A stretch of 26,589 nt of DNA, taken from NCBI GenBank assembly GCA_017548445.1, contig JAFYZZ010000069.1, forward strand, positions 1-26,589. The letters are read 5' to 3'. Below, piece after piece: positions 15,630 to 23,093 of this stretch. How positions within the stretch are numbered: position 1 is the first letter of the stretch; each line of letters begins with the position of its first letter. The translations under genes and the position numbers were made by a program. Source of the stretch: Bacteroidales bacterium. GTDB lineage: Bacteria; Bacteroidota; Bacteroidia; Bacteroidales; UBA932. The notes under the pieces are model-generated. The model was not told the DNA's origin. It searched no databases and saw only the letters and a program-made list of their open reading frames with translations.

Positions 15630-15668
15630 CCGGAAAACGGCGGGGATCCTTCACAGGGTCCCCGCCGT
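15630..15668 (-). terminator. Terminator of the ABC/GntR/GIN operon
   Basis: ACGGCGGGGATCC (15637-15649) pairs with GGGTCCCCGCCGT (15656-15668) with one mismatch. On the minus strand the stem is followed by a short T run (TTTTCC). It lies 28 bases after the GIN lipoprotein stop. The AT-rich bases 15580-15632 between the two terminators hold nothing I can identify. Confidence 0.7.
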
Positions 15669-15696
15669 CGTTGTAGTATGTATAGTTTATCGTTGT

Positions 15697-16431
15697 TTAT
15701 CTGGGCTTCCTGATGGTGCCGATGCCGCGCACCTTGGAGTCGATGTCGGGGCAGTCGAGTTCCCGGGCGTCGATGTCGCCGGCGCCGCTGATGGTCAGGT
15801 CCGCCTTGGCGCTACGGCCGGCGAGAACCGCGTCGCCCGCGCCGTTGATGGACACCGTCAGGTCGTCGCAGTCGATGCCGCTGACGTTGGCGTCGCCGGC
15901 ACCGTTCACGGTGATGACGGCATTGCCGGCCTTCAGGCCGTTGATGTCGATGTCACCGGCACCGTTGACGATGGCGCTGAAATCCAGGGCGGTGACGCCC
16001 TGCGGGGCGTTGAAGTCCACGGCACCGTTGAAGAGCAGGCTTTCCATCACGGGACTCGAGACTGTGATGGTGATCTTCTTGAGGTTGCGGATGGTCTTCA
16101 GGTTGGATTTGATCTCCAGGGTGCCGTTCTCGTTGCGTACGGTCACGTGTTCCAGCACGTTGTCGGGCGCGTTGATGGACACGGCGCAGTCGCCGGGCGT
16201 GTAGATTATGTCGCCGGGCAGGTTGCACTGCAGGGAGTGGAACTCACCGGTCACCTGGTCGCGGGAGATGTAGTTGTCGCTGGCGTTGATGGTTTCGCTG
16301 CCGGCTTCACCGGCCCAGTCGAAACCCTCTTCCTTCATAGCTTCATTGAATTCATCACTGACGCGGACGAAGCGGCAGGAGGGGAGGAGAAGCAGCGCGC
16401 AGGCTGCCAGGATGCAGGGTATCTTTTTCAT
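15697..16431 (-). CDS. GIN-domain (DUF2807) lipoprotein
   Basis: The 244-residue protein has a lipoprotein signal (MKKIPCILAACALLLLPSC, Cys19). The mature part shows the repeated strand-turn pattern of the DUF2807/GIN beta helix: VNGAGDIDI, VNGAGDANV, INGAGDAVL and ISGAGDIDA, spaced about 20 residues apart. Function of the family is unknown; it is envelope-exposed and probably a right-handed beta solenoid. It is the last gene of an operon with an ABC transporter and a GntR-type repressor, starting 13 bp after the repressor's stop. That context suggests it belongs to an envelope-stress or efflux response controlled by the repressor. Confidence 0.85.
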   Translation of the reverse strand: MKKIPCILAACALLLLPSCRFVRVSDEFNEAMKEEGFDWAGEAGSETINASDNYISRDQVTGEFHSLQCNLPGDIIYTPGDCAVSINAPDNVLEHVTVRNENGTLEIKSNLKTIRNLKKITITVSSPVMESLLFNGAVDFNAPQGVTALDFSAIVNGAGDIDINGLKAGNAVITVNGAGDANVSGIDCDDLTVSINGAGDAVLAGRSAKADLTISGAGDIDARELDCPDIDSKVRGIGTIRKPR

Positions 16432-16444
16432 TATCTATGGGTGT

Positions 16445-16783
16445 TTAATCGATGAATTCCTTGAGGTTGATGCCGAGCAGGGCCGCCCGGCCGCGGAAAA
16501 GCGGGAGCTCCTCCTCGATGAACTTGCGGCGTTCCGTGTCGCGGATTACGTCCAGGGCGTCGCCTGCGACGAAGAAACCGATGCCGCGCTGGTTGAAGAT
16601 GACCTTGCGGTCCGTCAGGATCTCGTAAGACCTGGCGACGGTGTTGGGGTTGACCCCGATCTGAGCACCCCACTCGCGGACCGAGGGGATTCTGCCGCCG
16701 GGTTTGAATTCCCCGGAGAGGATCCGCTCGCAGAGGTTGTCCGCGATTTGGATGTAGATGGGTTTGTTGCTGTCGAATTCCAT
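16445..16783 (-). CDS. GntR-family repressor, YtrA subfamily
   Basis: The 112-residue protein has an N-terminal winged HTH (KPIYIQIADNLCERILSG, then RIPSVREWGAQIGVNPNTVARSYEIL, about residues 8-58) and only a short helical C-terminus (about 75-112). This is the YtrA layout, which usually represses adjacent ABC-transporter genes. It is third in the transcription order, after the ATPase and membrane genes and before the GIN lipoprotein. Its likely operator is the palindrome at 18424-18445 on the operon's start site, which would make control autoregulatory. Gaps to neighbours are 4 and 13 bp. The inducer is unknown. Confidence 0.88.
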   Translation of the reverse strand: MEFDSNKPIYIQIADNLCERILSGEFKPGGRIPSVREWGAQIGVNPNTVARSYEILTDRKVIFNQRGIGFFVAGDALDVIRDTERRKFIEEELPLFRGRAALLGINLKEFID

Positions 16784-16787
16784 ATAT

Positions 16788-17591
16788 TTAGTGTTTAAGT
16801 GTGCGGATGCGATAGTACAGACCGCCCATCAGGCCGCATATCACCACGGCGAAGGAGACGCTGAGGACCCAGTTGAGGGAGCTGGCGGCAGAGGCCGGGT
16901 CGTTGAAGTGGTCGAACCAGTTGAAGTAGAAACTCCCTCCGCTCTGGCCGAGGATGACCATTCCGATGGTGGAGAACAGGAAACTGAGGGCGAAGAGGCA
17001 GAGGAAAGTCTTCGCGATCTTGCTCTTCTTGAAGCAGACGGCTCCGAGGGTGAAGATCAGAACGGTCTCACACCAGTTCAGGAAGAGGATGGCAGGGAGG
17101 TTGACGTGCACGCCCGCCTCGTCCATAGCAGCCTCCAACTCCTGGAGGGGGACGAGCGCGAAGAGACGCTCACCATAGCTGTTCGGGAAGAGGAAGCTCA
17201 TCAGGGCGTCGCTGGCAAACTGAAGGACGAAAAATACGGCAGGCAGAACGATGCATACGATCAGGCACATCGAAAGCCACTTCTCGAAGGTGGATGCGGG
17301 GAGCATCAGGAAGTTGGATCCGGCGCGCTTTTCGGTAAGGGTACCATAAATCTTGGTACCGGCCGCCAGCATCGTGATCGGGCCGGCGAGGAAGAACTGC
17401 ACCCATTTCACGGACATTTCCAGCTCGCTGATTCCGTTGCCGAAGATCAGGCTGATGAGTTCATAGATGACGAAGAAGGTGACGGGCAGGGTGCCCAGGA
17501 TCAGCAGGCTGAGGCCGAAGTTGTTCTTCGTGTTGCGGAGGTCGTACAGGAAGTATTGGCCGAAGCGCTTGATATCGAATACGTTATTCAT
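16788..17591 (-). CDS. ABC-2-type transporter membrane protein
   Basis: The 267-residue protein has about six hydrophobic segments: LSLLILGTLPVTFFVIYELI (28-47), WVQFFLAGPITMLAAGTKIY, LSMCLIVCIVLPAVFFVLQF, NWCETVLIFTLGAVCF, TFLCLFALSFLFSTIGMVIL and WVLSVSFAVVICGLMGGLYY. It would be the membrane partner of the ATPase encoded just upstream; the genes overlap by 8 bp. The exported or sensed substrate is not evident. YtrA-controlled systems are often linked to cell-envelope antibiotics, but this is only analogy. No extracellular binding domain is present apart from a loop near residues 135-160. Confidence 0.75.
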   Translation of the reverse strand: MNNVFDIKRFGQYFLYDLRNTKNNFGLSLLILGTLPVTFFVIYELISLIFGNGISELEMSVKWVQFFLAGPITMLAAGTKIYGTLTEKRAGSNFLMLPASTFEKWLSMCLIVCIVLPAVFFVLQFASDALMSFLFPNSYGERLFALVPLQELEAAMDEAGVHVNLPAILFLNWCETVLIFTLGAVCFKKSKIAKTFLCLFALSFLFSTIGMVILGQSGGSFYFNWFDHFNDPASAASSLNWVLSVSFAVVICGLMGGLYYRIRTLKH

Positions 17592-18414
17592 TGCTGAAGA
17601 GTTTTTTGACGAGTTCTTTGTGCTTGTGGACGGTGTTGAAGAGAGCTTCGATGTTCACCTTGCTGTCGACCTTCTCCGTGTTCGGGAGGACCTGGATGAA
17701 ACCGCCGGGCAGCTGCTCGGAGTAGAGGGCGTCGGGATGCAGGGTGGTACCGTAGTCGAAGAAGAGTTTGTCGGCGATCTGCTCGATCGTGGCGTTCAGC
17801 AGGACGTCCCTGCGGTCCAGGATGATGATCGGGTCGATGATGTTCTCCAGGTCGCGCACCTGATGGGTGGAGATCACGATGGTGGAGTCTTCGGACGTGT
17901 ACTTCATCAGGGCGGAGCGGAACTGGGCCTTGGACGGGATGTCCAGGCCGTTGGTCGGTTCGTCGAGGTAGAGGTAGCGGGCGCCGCAGGCGAGGGCCAG
18001 GGCGATATAGGTCTTCTTGAGCTGGCCGGCGGACATCGCGTTCATCTTCTGCTGCGGGTCCACTTCGAATTCCTTGAGGATGGTCTCGAAGGTCTCCTGG
18101 GAGAAGCGGGGCCAGAACTTGCCGGTGGCCTTGGCCCAGCAGAGGGCCTTGTCATTGACCGGAGCCACCTCGTCGGGAAGGTAATACTGCTCCTGCAGGA
18201 GGAGGGGACTGCGCTTGTAGGGATCGTATCCGTCGGCGTCTATCGTGCCGGCCTGGGTTTTCTTGAGGCCGCAGAGGAGGGTCAGCAGCGTGGTCTTGCC
18301 CACACCGTTCTCGCCCAGCAGACCGTAAATCTTGCCGGGCTCGAGGTCCATCGAGATATTTTTGAGAACCTCTTCCTTGCCGTAGCTGAAAGCTAAATTT
18401 TGAATTTTTATCAT
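17584..18414 (-). CDS. ABC transporter ATP-binding protein
   Basis: The 276-residue ATPase has Walker A GLLGENGVGKTTLL, a signature degenerated from LSGGQ to MSAGQ (MSAGQLKKTYIALALACG), Walker B YLYLDEPTNGLD and switch histidine STHQVRDLE. The C-terminal 60 residues after the nucleotide domain (GGFIQVLPNTEKVDSKVNIEALF) are an extra subdomain, as in other drug or lantibiotic-type exporters. Start 18414 (MIKIQNLAFSYG) was chosen; longer frames cross the promoter. It is the first gene of the operon, with a full TTTG-N19-TACCTTTG promoter and a palindromic operator in its 5' leader. Confidence 0.88.
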   Translation of the reverse strand: MIKIQNLAFSYGKEEVLKNISMDLEPGKIYGLLGENGVGKTTLLTLLCGLKKTQAGTIDADGYDPYKRSPLLLQEQYYLPDEVAPVNDKALCWAKATGKFWPRFSQETFETILKEFEVDPQQKMNAMSAGQLKKTYIALALACGARYLYLDEPTNGLDIPSKAQFRSALMKYTSEDSTIVISTHQVRDLENIIDPIIILDRRDVLLNATIEQIADKLFFDYGTTLHPDALYSEQLPGGFIQVLPNTEKVDSKVNIEALFNTVHKHKELVKKLFSNE

Positions 18415-18423
18415 TGCTTTGTA

Positions 18424-18445
18424 GTGTATTAGTTCAATAGTACAC
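18424..18445. promoter_or_regulatory. Palindromic operator, probable GntR/YtrA site
   Basis: GTGTATTAGTT-CAATAGTACAC is an imperfect 22-bp palindrome with perfect GTGTA/TACAC ends and symmetric TA steps. It covers the predicted transcription start of the operon that encodes a YtrA-type repressor. That position suits repression by steric block. Confidence 0.6.
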
Positions 18446-18447
18446 CG

Positions 18448-18478
18448 CAAAGGTACAACAAAAAAACAAACTTCCAAA
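18448..18478 (-). promoter_or_regulatory. Promoter of the ABC/GntR/GIN operon
   Basis: On the minus strand, TTTG (18478-18475), 19 bases, then TACCTTTG (18455-18448) matches the Bacteroidota TTTG/TAnnTTTG promoter in both boxes and spacing. The ATG follows 33 bases after the -7 box. Confidence 0.75.
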
Positions 18479-18499
18479 TTTTTTTTGAGTTTTTTTCGA

Positions 18500-19456
18500 T
18501 CAGCGCAGGGGACGGTGCGCGGCGGCGCGGGAAGCCTTCTCGTTCTCGCGGATGCGGGGGAGCTCGGAGGGGACGGCGTACACGTCCAGGAAACGCTCCC
18601 AGATGATTTCCACGGCGGCCGGCGCCGGGTGCACGAGGTCCTCGGCGTAGAACCGGTAATCACGCAACTCGTCCATCAGGATCTCATACGCCGGGAAATA
18701 CTCGACATTGGCATTTTCGCCGGCGGACGGAAAAGCGGAGCCGGAATTGGTTTTTCGAGCTACCGCACGAAAAATAATTCCGGGCCGCCCGTCTGGAAGA
18801 CTCCGTCCGTCGGCAAGAATGTGCTGCACTGCAAGGTGGAGCGTGGATTTGGAAACGGTATTCGCGCGGGCGCCCTCGCCCAGGTGCCGGATAGGGGAAA
18901 CGGTGAAGATGAAACGCCTCTCCGGATGCGCCTCCACGATGCCGCGCAGCAGTTCCGCGCACTCGTCCGTAGAAAGAAGATCGTGCGCGAACTCGCGCGC
19001 GGGACGCTTCAGGCAGTTCGCGACCACGGGCCGGCCGGGCCGCCCGATCGCGCGCCACACATAAGCGGTGCCGAGGGAAAGGATGACCGTGCCGCACTCC
19101 CGCCACGCTTCCGCCGCCTCGGCGAGGGCGGCGTTGGCCGTCTCGAGGAACTCCGCGGCCGTGCTCCGGGCGAAGGAAGTATGGTGCCAGAAACTGCCGG
19201 TGCGGCCGTCGCCGGCGCCCAAAGGCACGCAGTCCTCCTCCCCGAACGGAACGGGACGGTCCAGCCTTGCCACGGCGTTGGCGATGGACGCGGCATTGTA
19301 GAGGGTGCCGAAAGGATTCGCAAGCACGCGGAAACCCGCGGCGGACATCTTCCGCCCGATTTCGTCGGCGAAACAGCTGCCCAGCAGGCAGACGGGACTG
19401 TCCAGGCTCACGGAAGCGGATCCTTTGCCGCAGATAACTTCGGTCGTCAGTTTCAT
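18500..19456 (-). CDS. GSCFA family protein carrying an in-frame palindromic insertion
   Basis: The 318-residue protein has the eponymous motif LLGSCFADEIG (GSCFA at 26-30), NPFGTLYN, FWHHTSFA, VILSLGTAYVW, FTVSPIRHL and the end motif VEYFPAYEIL. This SGNH-hydrolase-like family is common in Bacteroidota and has no firm function. Residues of about 217-249 (from RSLPDGRPG to GENAN) interrupt the usual transition from the helix SKSTLHLAVQHILADG to VEYFPAYE. They are encoded by a palindromic DNA element (18720-18813), and the reading frame stays open. Start 19456 was chosen because longer frames overlap the divergent nucleotidase. A TAAATTTG box lies just upstream at 19472-19465. Confidence 0.85.
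   Translation of the reverse strand: MKLTTEVICGKGSASVSLDSPVCLLGSCFADEIGRKMSAAGFRVLANPFGTLYNAASIANAVARLDRPVPFGEEDCVPLGAGDGRTGSFWHHTSFARSTAAEFLETANAALAEAAEAWRECGTVILSLGTAYVWRAIGRPGRPVVANCLKRPAREFAHDLLSTDECAELLRGIVEAHPERRFIFTVSPIRHLGEGARANTVSKSTLHLAVQHILADGRSLPDGRPGIIFRAVARKTNSGSAFPSAGENANVEYFPAYEILMDELRDYRFYAEDLVHPAPAAVEIIWERFLDVYAVPSELPRIRENEKASRAAAHRPLR
18720..18813. repeat. Palindromic element inserted in frame within the GSCFA gene
   Basis: Outer arms CCGGCGGACGGAA (18720-18732) and CTCCGTCCGTCGG (18801-18813) are inverted copies with 11 of 13 positions matching. Inner arms GCGG/CCGC and CCGGAATT..TTTTTCG (18741-18757) with CGAAAAA..AATTCCGG (18768-18783) continue the stem around a 10-base loop, with small bulges. 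The whole segment could fold into one long hairpin. It encodes about 31 residues that do not belong to the expected GSCFA pattern. The behaviour recalls Rickettsia palindromic elements; exact borders and any target duplication are not resolved. Confidence 0.6.
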
Positions 19457-19464
19457 ATTCTTCG

Positions 19465-19472
19465 CAAATTTA
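19465..19472 (-). promoter_or_regulatory. -7 promoter box of the GSCFA gene
   Basis: Minus-strand TAAATTTG matches TAnnTTTG, 8 bases ahead of the ATG, implying a very short leader. No -33 box is visible in the 31-bp divergent region, and no comparable box serves the plus-strand nucleotidase. Confidence 0.35.
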
Positions 19473-19487
19473 GTAAATTCGCACATT

Positions 19488-21200
19488 ATGAGAAACCTGC
19501 TGATAACCATTTTCTCCGCTATGCTCCTGCTCTCTGCCGCCTGCACCCCGCAGGAACGCACCCTGCATATCGTGACCACCGGCGACGTCCACGGCTCCTG
19601 GTTCGACCAGCCTTACGTGGACGGCGGCGGCACCCGGACCAGCCTGATGTCCGTCGCGGCCTGGGTGGACAGCCTGCGGCGTGCCGTGGGGCCGAAGAAC
19701 GTCCTGCTGCTCGATGCGGGCGACTGCCTCCAGGGCGACAACGCCGCCTATTATTACAATTATGTCGATACGCTCGGCGAACACGCGTTCGTCTCGCTGG
19801 TATCCTATATGGGGTATGATGCCATTGCCGTGGGCAACCACGACATCGAGACGGGGCATCCCGTCTATGACAAGCTGGACGCCCAGCTCGCCGCACACCG
19901 CATCCCCTTCCTGGCCGCGAACGCGGTCAGGACTTCCGACGGGGAGCCTTATTTCACGCCCTACAAGATCTTCCGGCGCGGCGGGCTGAAGGTGGCCGTC
20001 ATCGGCTTCACCAACCCCAATATGGAGGCCTGGCTTTCAGAGCCGGTGTGGAGCGGCATCGAGTTCAAGTCGCTGATTCCCTGCGCGCAGGAATGGGTGG
20101 ACCGCGTCCGCGAGAAGGAAAACCCCGACGTGGTGGTGGTCCTGACGCATTCCGGCACCGGCGAGGGCGACGGCTCGAGCCTGGAGAGCCAGGGACTGGA
20201 CCTGCTCGGGACCCTCAAGGGCGTGGACGTGCTGGTGTGCTCGCACGACCACCGTCCTTTCGTGAAGGAGCAGGATGGAACCTGGCTGGTCAACGGCGGT
20301 GCCCGGGCCGGCAATGTGTGCCACGTCGAGGTCGCCGGGCGGAAAGGGGACAAGACCGTTTCTGGGGAGACCGTCCGGATGGACAAGGGCAAGGTGGACG
20401 CCGCGATGGAAGAGCGTTTCCGTCCCGTTTTCGAGAAAGTGCGCGACTTCACCCTGCAGCCTGTCGGGAATCTGGCGATGGAACTGCGGACCCGCGACGC
20501 CTATGCGGGGATGTGCGACTACCTCAATCTGCTCCATACCGTGCAGCTGTCGGTCCCGGAGGCGCAGCTCTCCTTCGCCGCGCCGCTCACCTTCAACGGC
20601 ACCGTCAAGTCCGGCGAGGTGATCTTCAACGATATGTTCACGATCTATCCGTATGAAAACCAGCTATTTGTCGTGAAGATGAAGGGTTCGGAAATCGTCA
20701 ATTACCTGGAATACTCCTATGACCACTGGATCCGGACGCCCGGCAGGCACGTCCTGCTGATCGAGGATAGCCCGGATGCGCGGACCGGGGCCTCCCGCTG
20801 GTCCTTCGTGAACCGGAGCTACAACTTCGACTCGGCCGGCGGCCTGGTGTATACCGTGGACGTGACGCGTCCCGCGGGCAGCCGCGTGAAGGTGAAGTCC
20901 CTTGCCGACGGGTCGGCCTTCGACCCCGACGGCTGGTACAACGTGGCGATGACCTCCTACCGCGCCAACGGGGGCGGCGACACCATCATCGACGGAGCGG
21001 GCATTCCCCGGGAAGAGACAGACGCCCGCATCGTGGCCCGTTATCCGGAAATCCGCGATATGGTCTATGAGTTCATCAAAAAGCACGGAACCGTGGATTC
21101 CGTGCTCATTGGCGACCGCTCGGTCATCGGGGAATGGCATTTCGAGCCGGAGAATCTCGTCGCCCCCCTGATGAAGGCGGATATGGACCTGATTTTCTGA
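19488..21200 (+). CDS. 5'-nucleotidase/cyclic phosphodiesterase-type lipoprotein
   Basis: The 570-residue protein has a lipoprotein signal (MRNLLITIFSAMLLLSAAC, Cys19). The calcineurin-like metal motifs are in order: GDVHG (32-36), DAGDCLQGD (76-84), GNHD (116-119), THSG (220-223) and SHDHRP (252-257). The C-terminal 5'-nucleotidase domain shows TFNGTVKSGEVIFNDMFTIYPYEN and SYRANGGGD. The family removes phosphate from extracellular nucleotides or 2',3'-cyclic nucleotides, at the cell surface or in the periplasm. Start 19488 (TTATGAGAAAC) is preferred to the longer frame, which overlaps the divergent GSCFA gene. Its stop lies 3 bp from the convergent ffh stop with no terminator between them. 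Confidence 0.9.
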   Translation: MRNLLITIFSAMLLLSAACTPQERTLHIVTTGDVHGSWFDQPYVDGGGTRTSLMSVAAWVDSLRRAVGPKNVLLLDAGDCLQGDNAAYYYNYVDTLGEHAFVSLVSYMGYDAIAVGNHDIETGHPVYDKLDAQLAAHRIPFLAANAVRTSDGEPYFTPYKIFRRGGLKVAVIGFTNPNMEAWLSEPVWSGIEFKSLIPCAQEWVDRVREKENPDVVVVLTHSGTGEGDGSSLESQGLDLLGTLKGVDVLVCSHDHRPFVKEQDGTWLVNGGARAGNVCHVEVAGRKGDKTVSGETVRMDKGKVDAAMEERFRPVFEKVRDFTLQPVGNLAMELRTRDAYAGMCDYLNLLHTVQLSVPEAQLSFAAPLTFNGTVKSGEVIFNDMFTIYPYENQLFVVKMKGSEIVNYLEYSYDHWIRTPGRHVLLIEDSPDARTGASRWSFVNRSYNFDSAGGLVYTVDVTRPAGSRVKVKSLADGSAFDPDGWYNVAMTSYRANGGGDTIIDGAGIPREETDARIVARYPEIRDMVYEFIKKHGTVDSVLIGDRSVIGEWHFEPENLVAPLMKADMDLIF

Positions 21201-21203
21201 CCT

Positions 21204-22526
21204 TTATCTCCGGAAGGCTTTCAGCCGCTGCTGGAGCGAGCCATCCACGGCCATCTTCATCATCTTGCGGGTCTGCTCGAACTGCTTGATGAGTTTGTTG
21301 ACGTCTGCCAGGGTGGTGCCGGAGCCCTTGGCGATGCGGTTGCGGCGTGAGCCGTTCAGGCATTCGGGATGCTCTTTCTCATAGGGAGTCATCGACAGGA
21401 TGATGGCTTCGGTGGACTTGAAGGCGTCGTCGGGGATGTCTACGTCCTTAAGGGCCTTGTCCATTCCGGGAAGCATCCCGGCCAGGTCCTTCATATTGCC
21501 CATCTTGCGGACCTGCTGGATCTGGGCGTAATAATCGGCTAGGGTGAATTGGTTGTGCGCAATTTTCTTCTTGAGTGCGCGTGCTTCCTTTTCGTCATAC
21601 TGCTCCTGCGCCTTTTCCACGAGGGAGACCACGTCGCCCATACCCAGGATACGGTCCGCCACGCGGGCGGGATAGAAGATGTCGAGCGCCTCCATCTTTT
21701 CGCCCGTACTGACGAATTTGATGGGCTTGCCGGTCACGGCCTTGATCGAGAGCGCCGCACCGCCGCGGGTGTCGCCGTCCATCTTGGTGAGCACCACGCC
21801 GTCGTAATCGATGGCTTCGTTGAACGCCCTGGCGGATTCGACGGCATCCTGGCCGGTCATCGCATCCACCACGAAAAGCGTTTCGGTGGGGGAGACGGCC
21901 TTGTGCAGGGTGGCGATCTCTTCCATCAGTTCCCGGTCCACCGTCAGGCGGCCCGCCGTATCCACGATGACCACGCTGTAACCCTGCTTCCGTGCATACT
22001 GGATGGCGTTCTGCGCCACGGCGACGGGATCCTTCTCGCCGTCCTCCGCGTACACTTCCACGCCCACCTGGCCGCCCAGGGTCCTGAGCTGGTCGATGGC
22101 GGCTGGGCGGAAGGTGTCGCAGGCGGCCAGCAGGACCTTCATCCCGCGCTTGCTCTTGACGTGCAGGGCGAGCTTGCCGCTGAAGGTGGTCTTGCCGGAG
22201 CCGTTCAAGCCGGCCACGAGCACCACGGCGGGAGAGCCCTTGAGCTTGAGTTCGGCGTGTTCCGAGCCCATAAAGGCGGCCAGTTCGTCGTGGACGATCT
22301 TGACCATCATCTGCTGCGGCTTCACGGCCGTGAGCACATTGGCACCCATCGCTTTCGCCTTCACCTGGTCGCAGAAGTCCTTGGCGACCTTGTAGGAAAC
22401 GTCCGCGTCGAGCAGGGCCCGGCGGATTTCCTTGAGCGTTTCCGCTATGTTGACTTCGGTGATCTTTCCTTCGCCCTTCAGGATCTTGAAGGACCTTTCC
22501 AACCTGTCACTTAAATTTTCGAACAT
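21204..22526 (-). CDS. ffh: Signal recognition particle protein Ffh
   Basis: The 440-residue SRP GTPase targets nascent membrane proteins to the FtsY receptor together with 4.5S RNA. The N domain starts MFENLSDRLERSFKILKGEGKI. GTPase motifs GLNGSGKTT, DTFRPAAIDQL, DTAGR and TKMDGD are intact. The M domain carries SMTPYEKEHPECL, SRRNRIAKGSGTTLADVNKLIKQF and MMKM, the RNA- and signal-binding signature. Start 22526 matches the family N-terminus; the longer frame adds MRFLTRNK. A TATATTTG box lies 21 bases upstream. The 4.5S RNA gene is not seen in this window. Confidence 0.96.
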   Translation of the reverse strand: MFENLSDRLERSFKILKGEGKITEVNIAETLKEIRRALLDADVSYKVAKDFCDQVKAKAMGANVLTAVKPQQMMVKIVHDELAAFMGSEHAELKLKGSPAVVLVAGLNGSGKTTFSGKLALHVKSKRGMKVLLAACDTFRPAAIDQLRTLGGQVGVEVYAEDGEKDPVAVAQNAIQYARKQGYSVVIVDTAGRLTVDRELMEEIATLHKAVSPTETLFVVDAMTGQDAVESARAFNEAIDYDGVVLTKMDGDTRGGAALSIKAVTGKPIKFVSTGEKMEALDIFYPARVADRILGMGDVVSLVEKAQEQYDEKEARALKKKIAHNQFTLADYYAQIQQVRKMGNMKDLAGMLPGMDKALKDVDIPDDAFKSTEAIILSMTPYEKEHPECLNGSRRNRIAKGSGTTLADVNKLIKQFEQTRKMMKMAVDGSLQQRLKAFRR

Positions 22527-22547
22527 CTTGTTTCGAGTTAGGAACCG

Positions 22548-22555
22548 CAAATATA
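22548..22555 (-). promoter_or_regulatory. -7 promoter box of ffh
   Basis: Minus-strand TATATTTG matches TAnnTTTG exactly, 21 bases ahead of the ffh start. No clear -33 box is seen. Confidence 0.45.
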
Positions 22556-22565
22556 AACATTTAAT

Positions 22566-22961
22566 ATGAAAAAACTTTTCTGGAAGAAACTCCTGCGGCC
22601 CGTTTCAGGCGCCGCACAGAAAGAATGGGATGTCCGCACCGGCGAGGCCGTGGAGAAATGGGTGCGGGAAAAAGGATATCTGAAACCCTTTGCCACTGTG
22701 GAGGAGGTCGCCGCCGACATCGGCGTGCCGTCCGACCGGCTGACGGTCTGGTGCCGCGTGACGACGGGCCGGCCCGTGCTGCGGTGGCGCAAGGAGCTGC
22801 GCATCGAGGATGCGAAACGGCTTCTGCTGGAGTTTCCGGACCTGCCGGTGGCTACGGTAGGTCAGATGGTCGGCATCGACGACAAGTCCAATTTCAAGCG
22901 GCAGTTTACCGAGACGGTGCGCCTGACCCCTCGCCAGTGGCGCGAGAGCCACGGAAGGTAG
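22566..22961 (+). CDS. Stand-alone AraC-type helix-turn-helix protein
   Basis: The 131-residue protein is essentially one AraC/XylS DNA-binding domain. The first HTH region is around ATVEEVAADIGVPSDRLTVWCRVTTG (about 43-68) and the second is VATVGQMVGIDDKSNFKRQFTETVRLTPRQWRES (about 94-128), with the usual F-R/K-x-x-F...TP-x-x-W/Y-R ending. The N-terminal sensor domain found in most family members is replaced by about 35 basic residues (MKKLFWKKLLRPVSG). It starts 39 bp from the divergent ffh start. Its stop is followed immediately by an inverted-repeat element. Targets are unknown. Confidence 0.75.
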   Translation: MKKLFWKKLLRPVSGAAQKEWDVRTGEAVEKWVREKGYLKPFATVEEVAADIGVPSDRLTVWCRVTTGRPVLRWRKELRIEDAKRLLLEFPDLPVATVGQMVGIDDKSNFKRQFTETVRLTPRQWRESHGR

Positions 22962-22962
22962 A

Positions 22963-23091
22963 TGTCAGCCGGCAGCATTGCCTCTGCTGACCTTCCGCTT
23001 CGCTCCATCCCTCCCACGCCTTCGGCGCGGGCCCCTCCCGTTCATAAGCCACGGGCGGCTACGGTCTGCAGAGGCAATCTGCCGGCTGACA
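22963..23091. repeat. Inverted-repeat element filling a convergent intergenic region
   Basis: Arms at 22963-22987 (TGTCAGCCGGCAGC then ATTGCCTCTGC) and 23068-23091 are inverted copies that differ by one inserted base. The 80-base interior has smaller hairpins (CGCCTTCGGCG near 23009-23029; CCCGT/ACGGG near 23037-23055). It starts 1 bp after the AraC-type gene's stop and ends 2 bp before the CDF gene's stop. It could be a MITE-like insertion that now also acts as a bidirectional terminator. No coding capacity is apparent. Confidence 0.65.
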
Positions 23092-23093
23092 AC

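Noticed and set aside
15560..15635. AT-rich stretch between two terminators as a promoter or small RNA gene
   Set aside because: No TAnnTTTG box with a -33 partner and no stable structure of its own; it is just the spacer between convergent transcripts.
15713..15960. Regular repeats in the GIN lipoprotein gene as a DNA repeat array
   Set aside because: The periodicity comes from the encoded NGAGD turns of the beta solenoid, with codon variation between units; it is protein repeat structure, not a CRISPR or satellite array.
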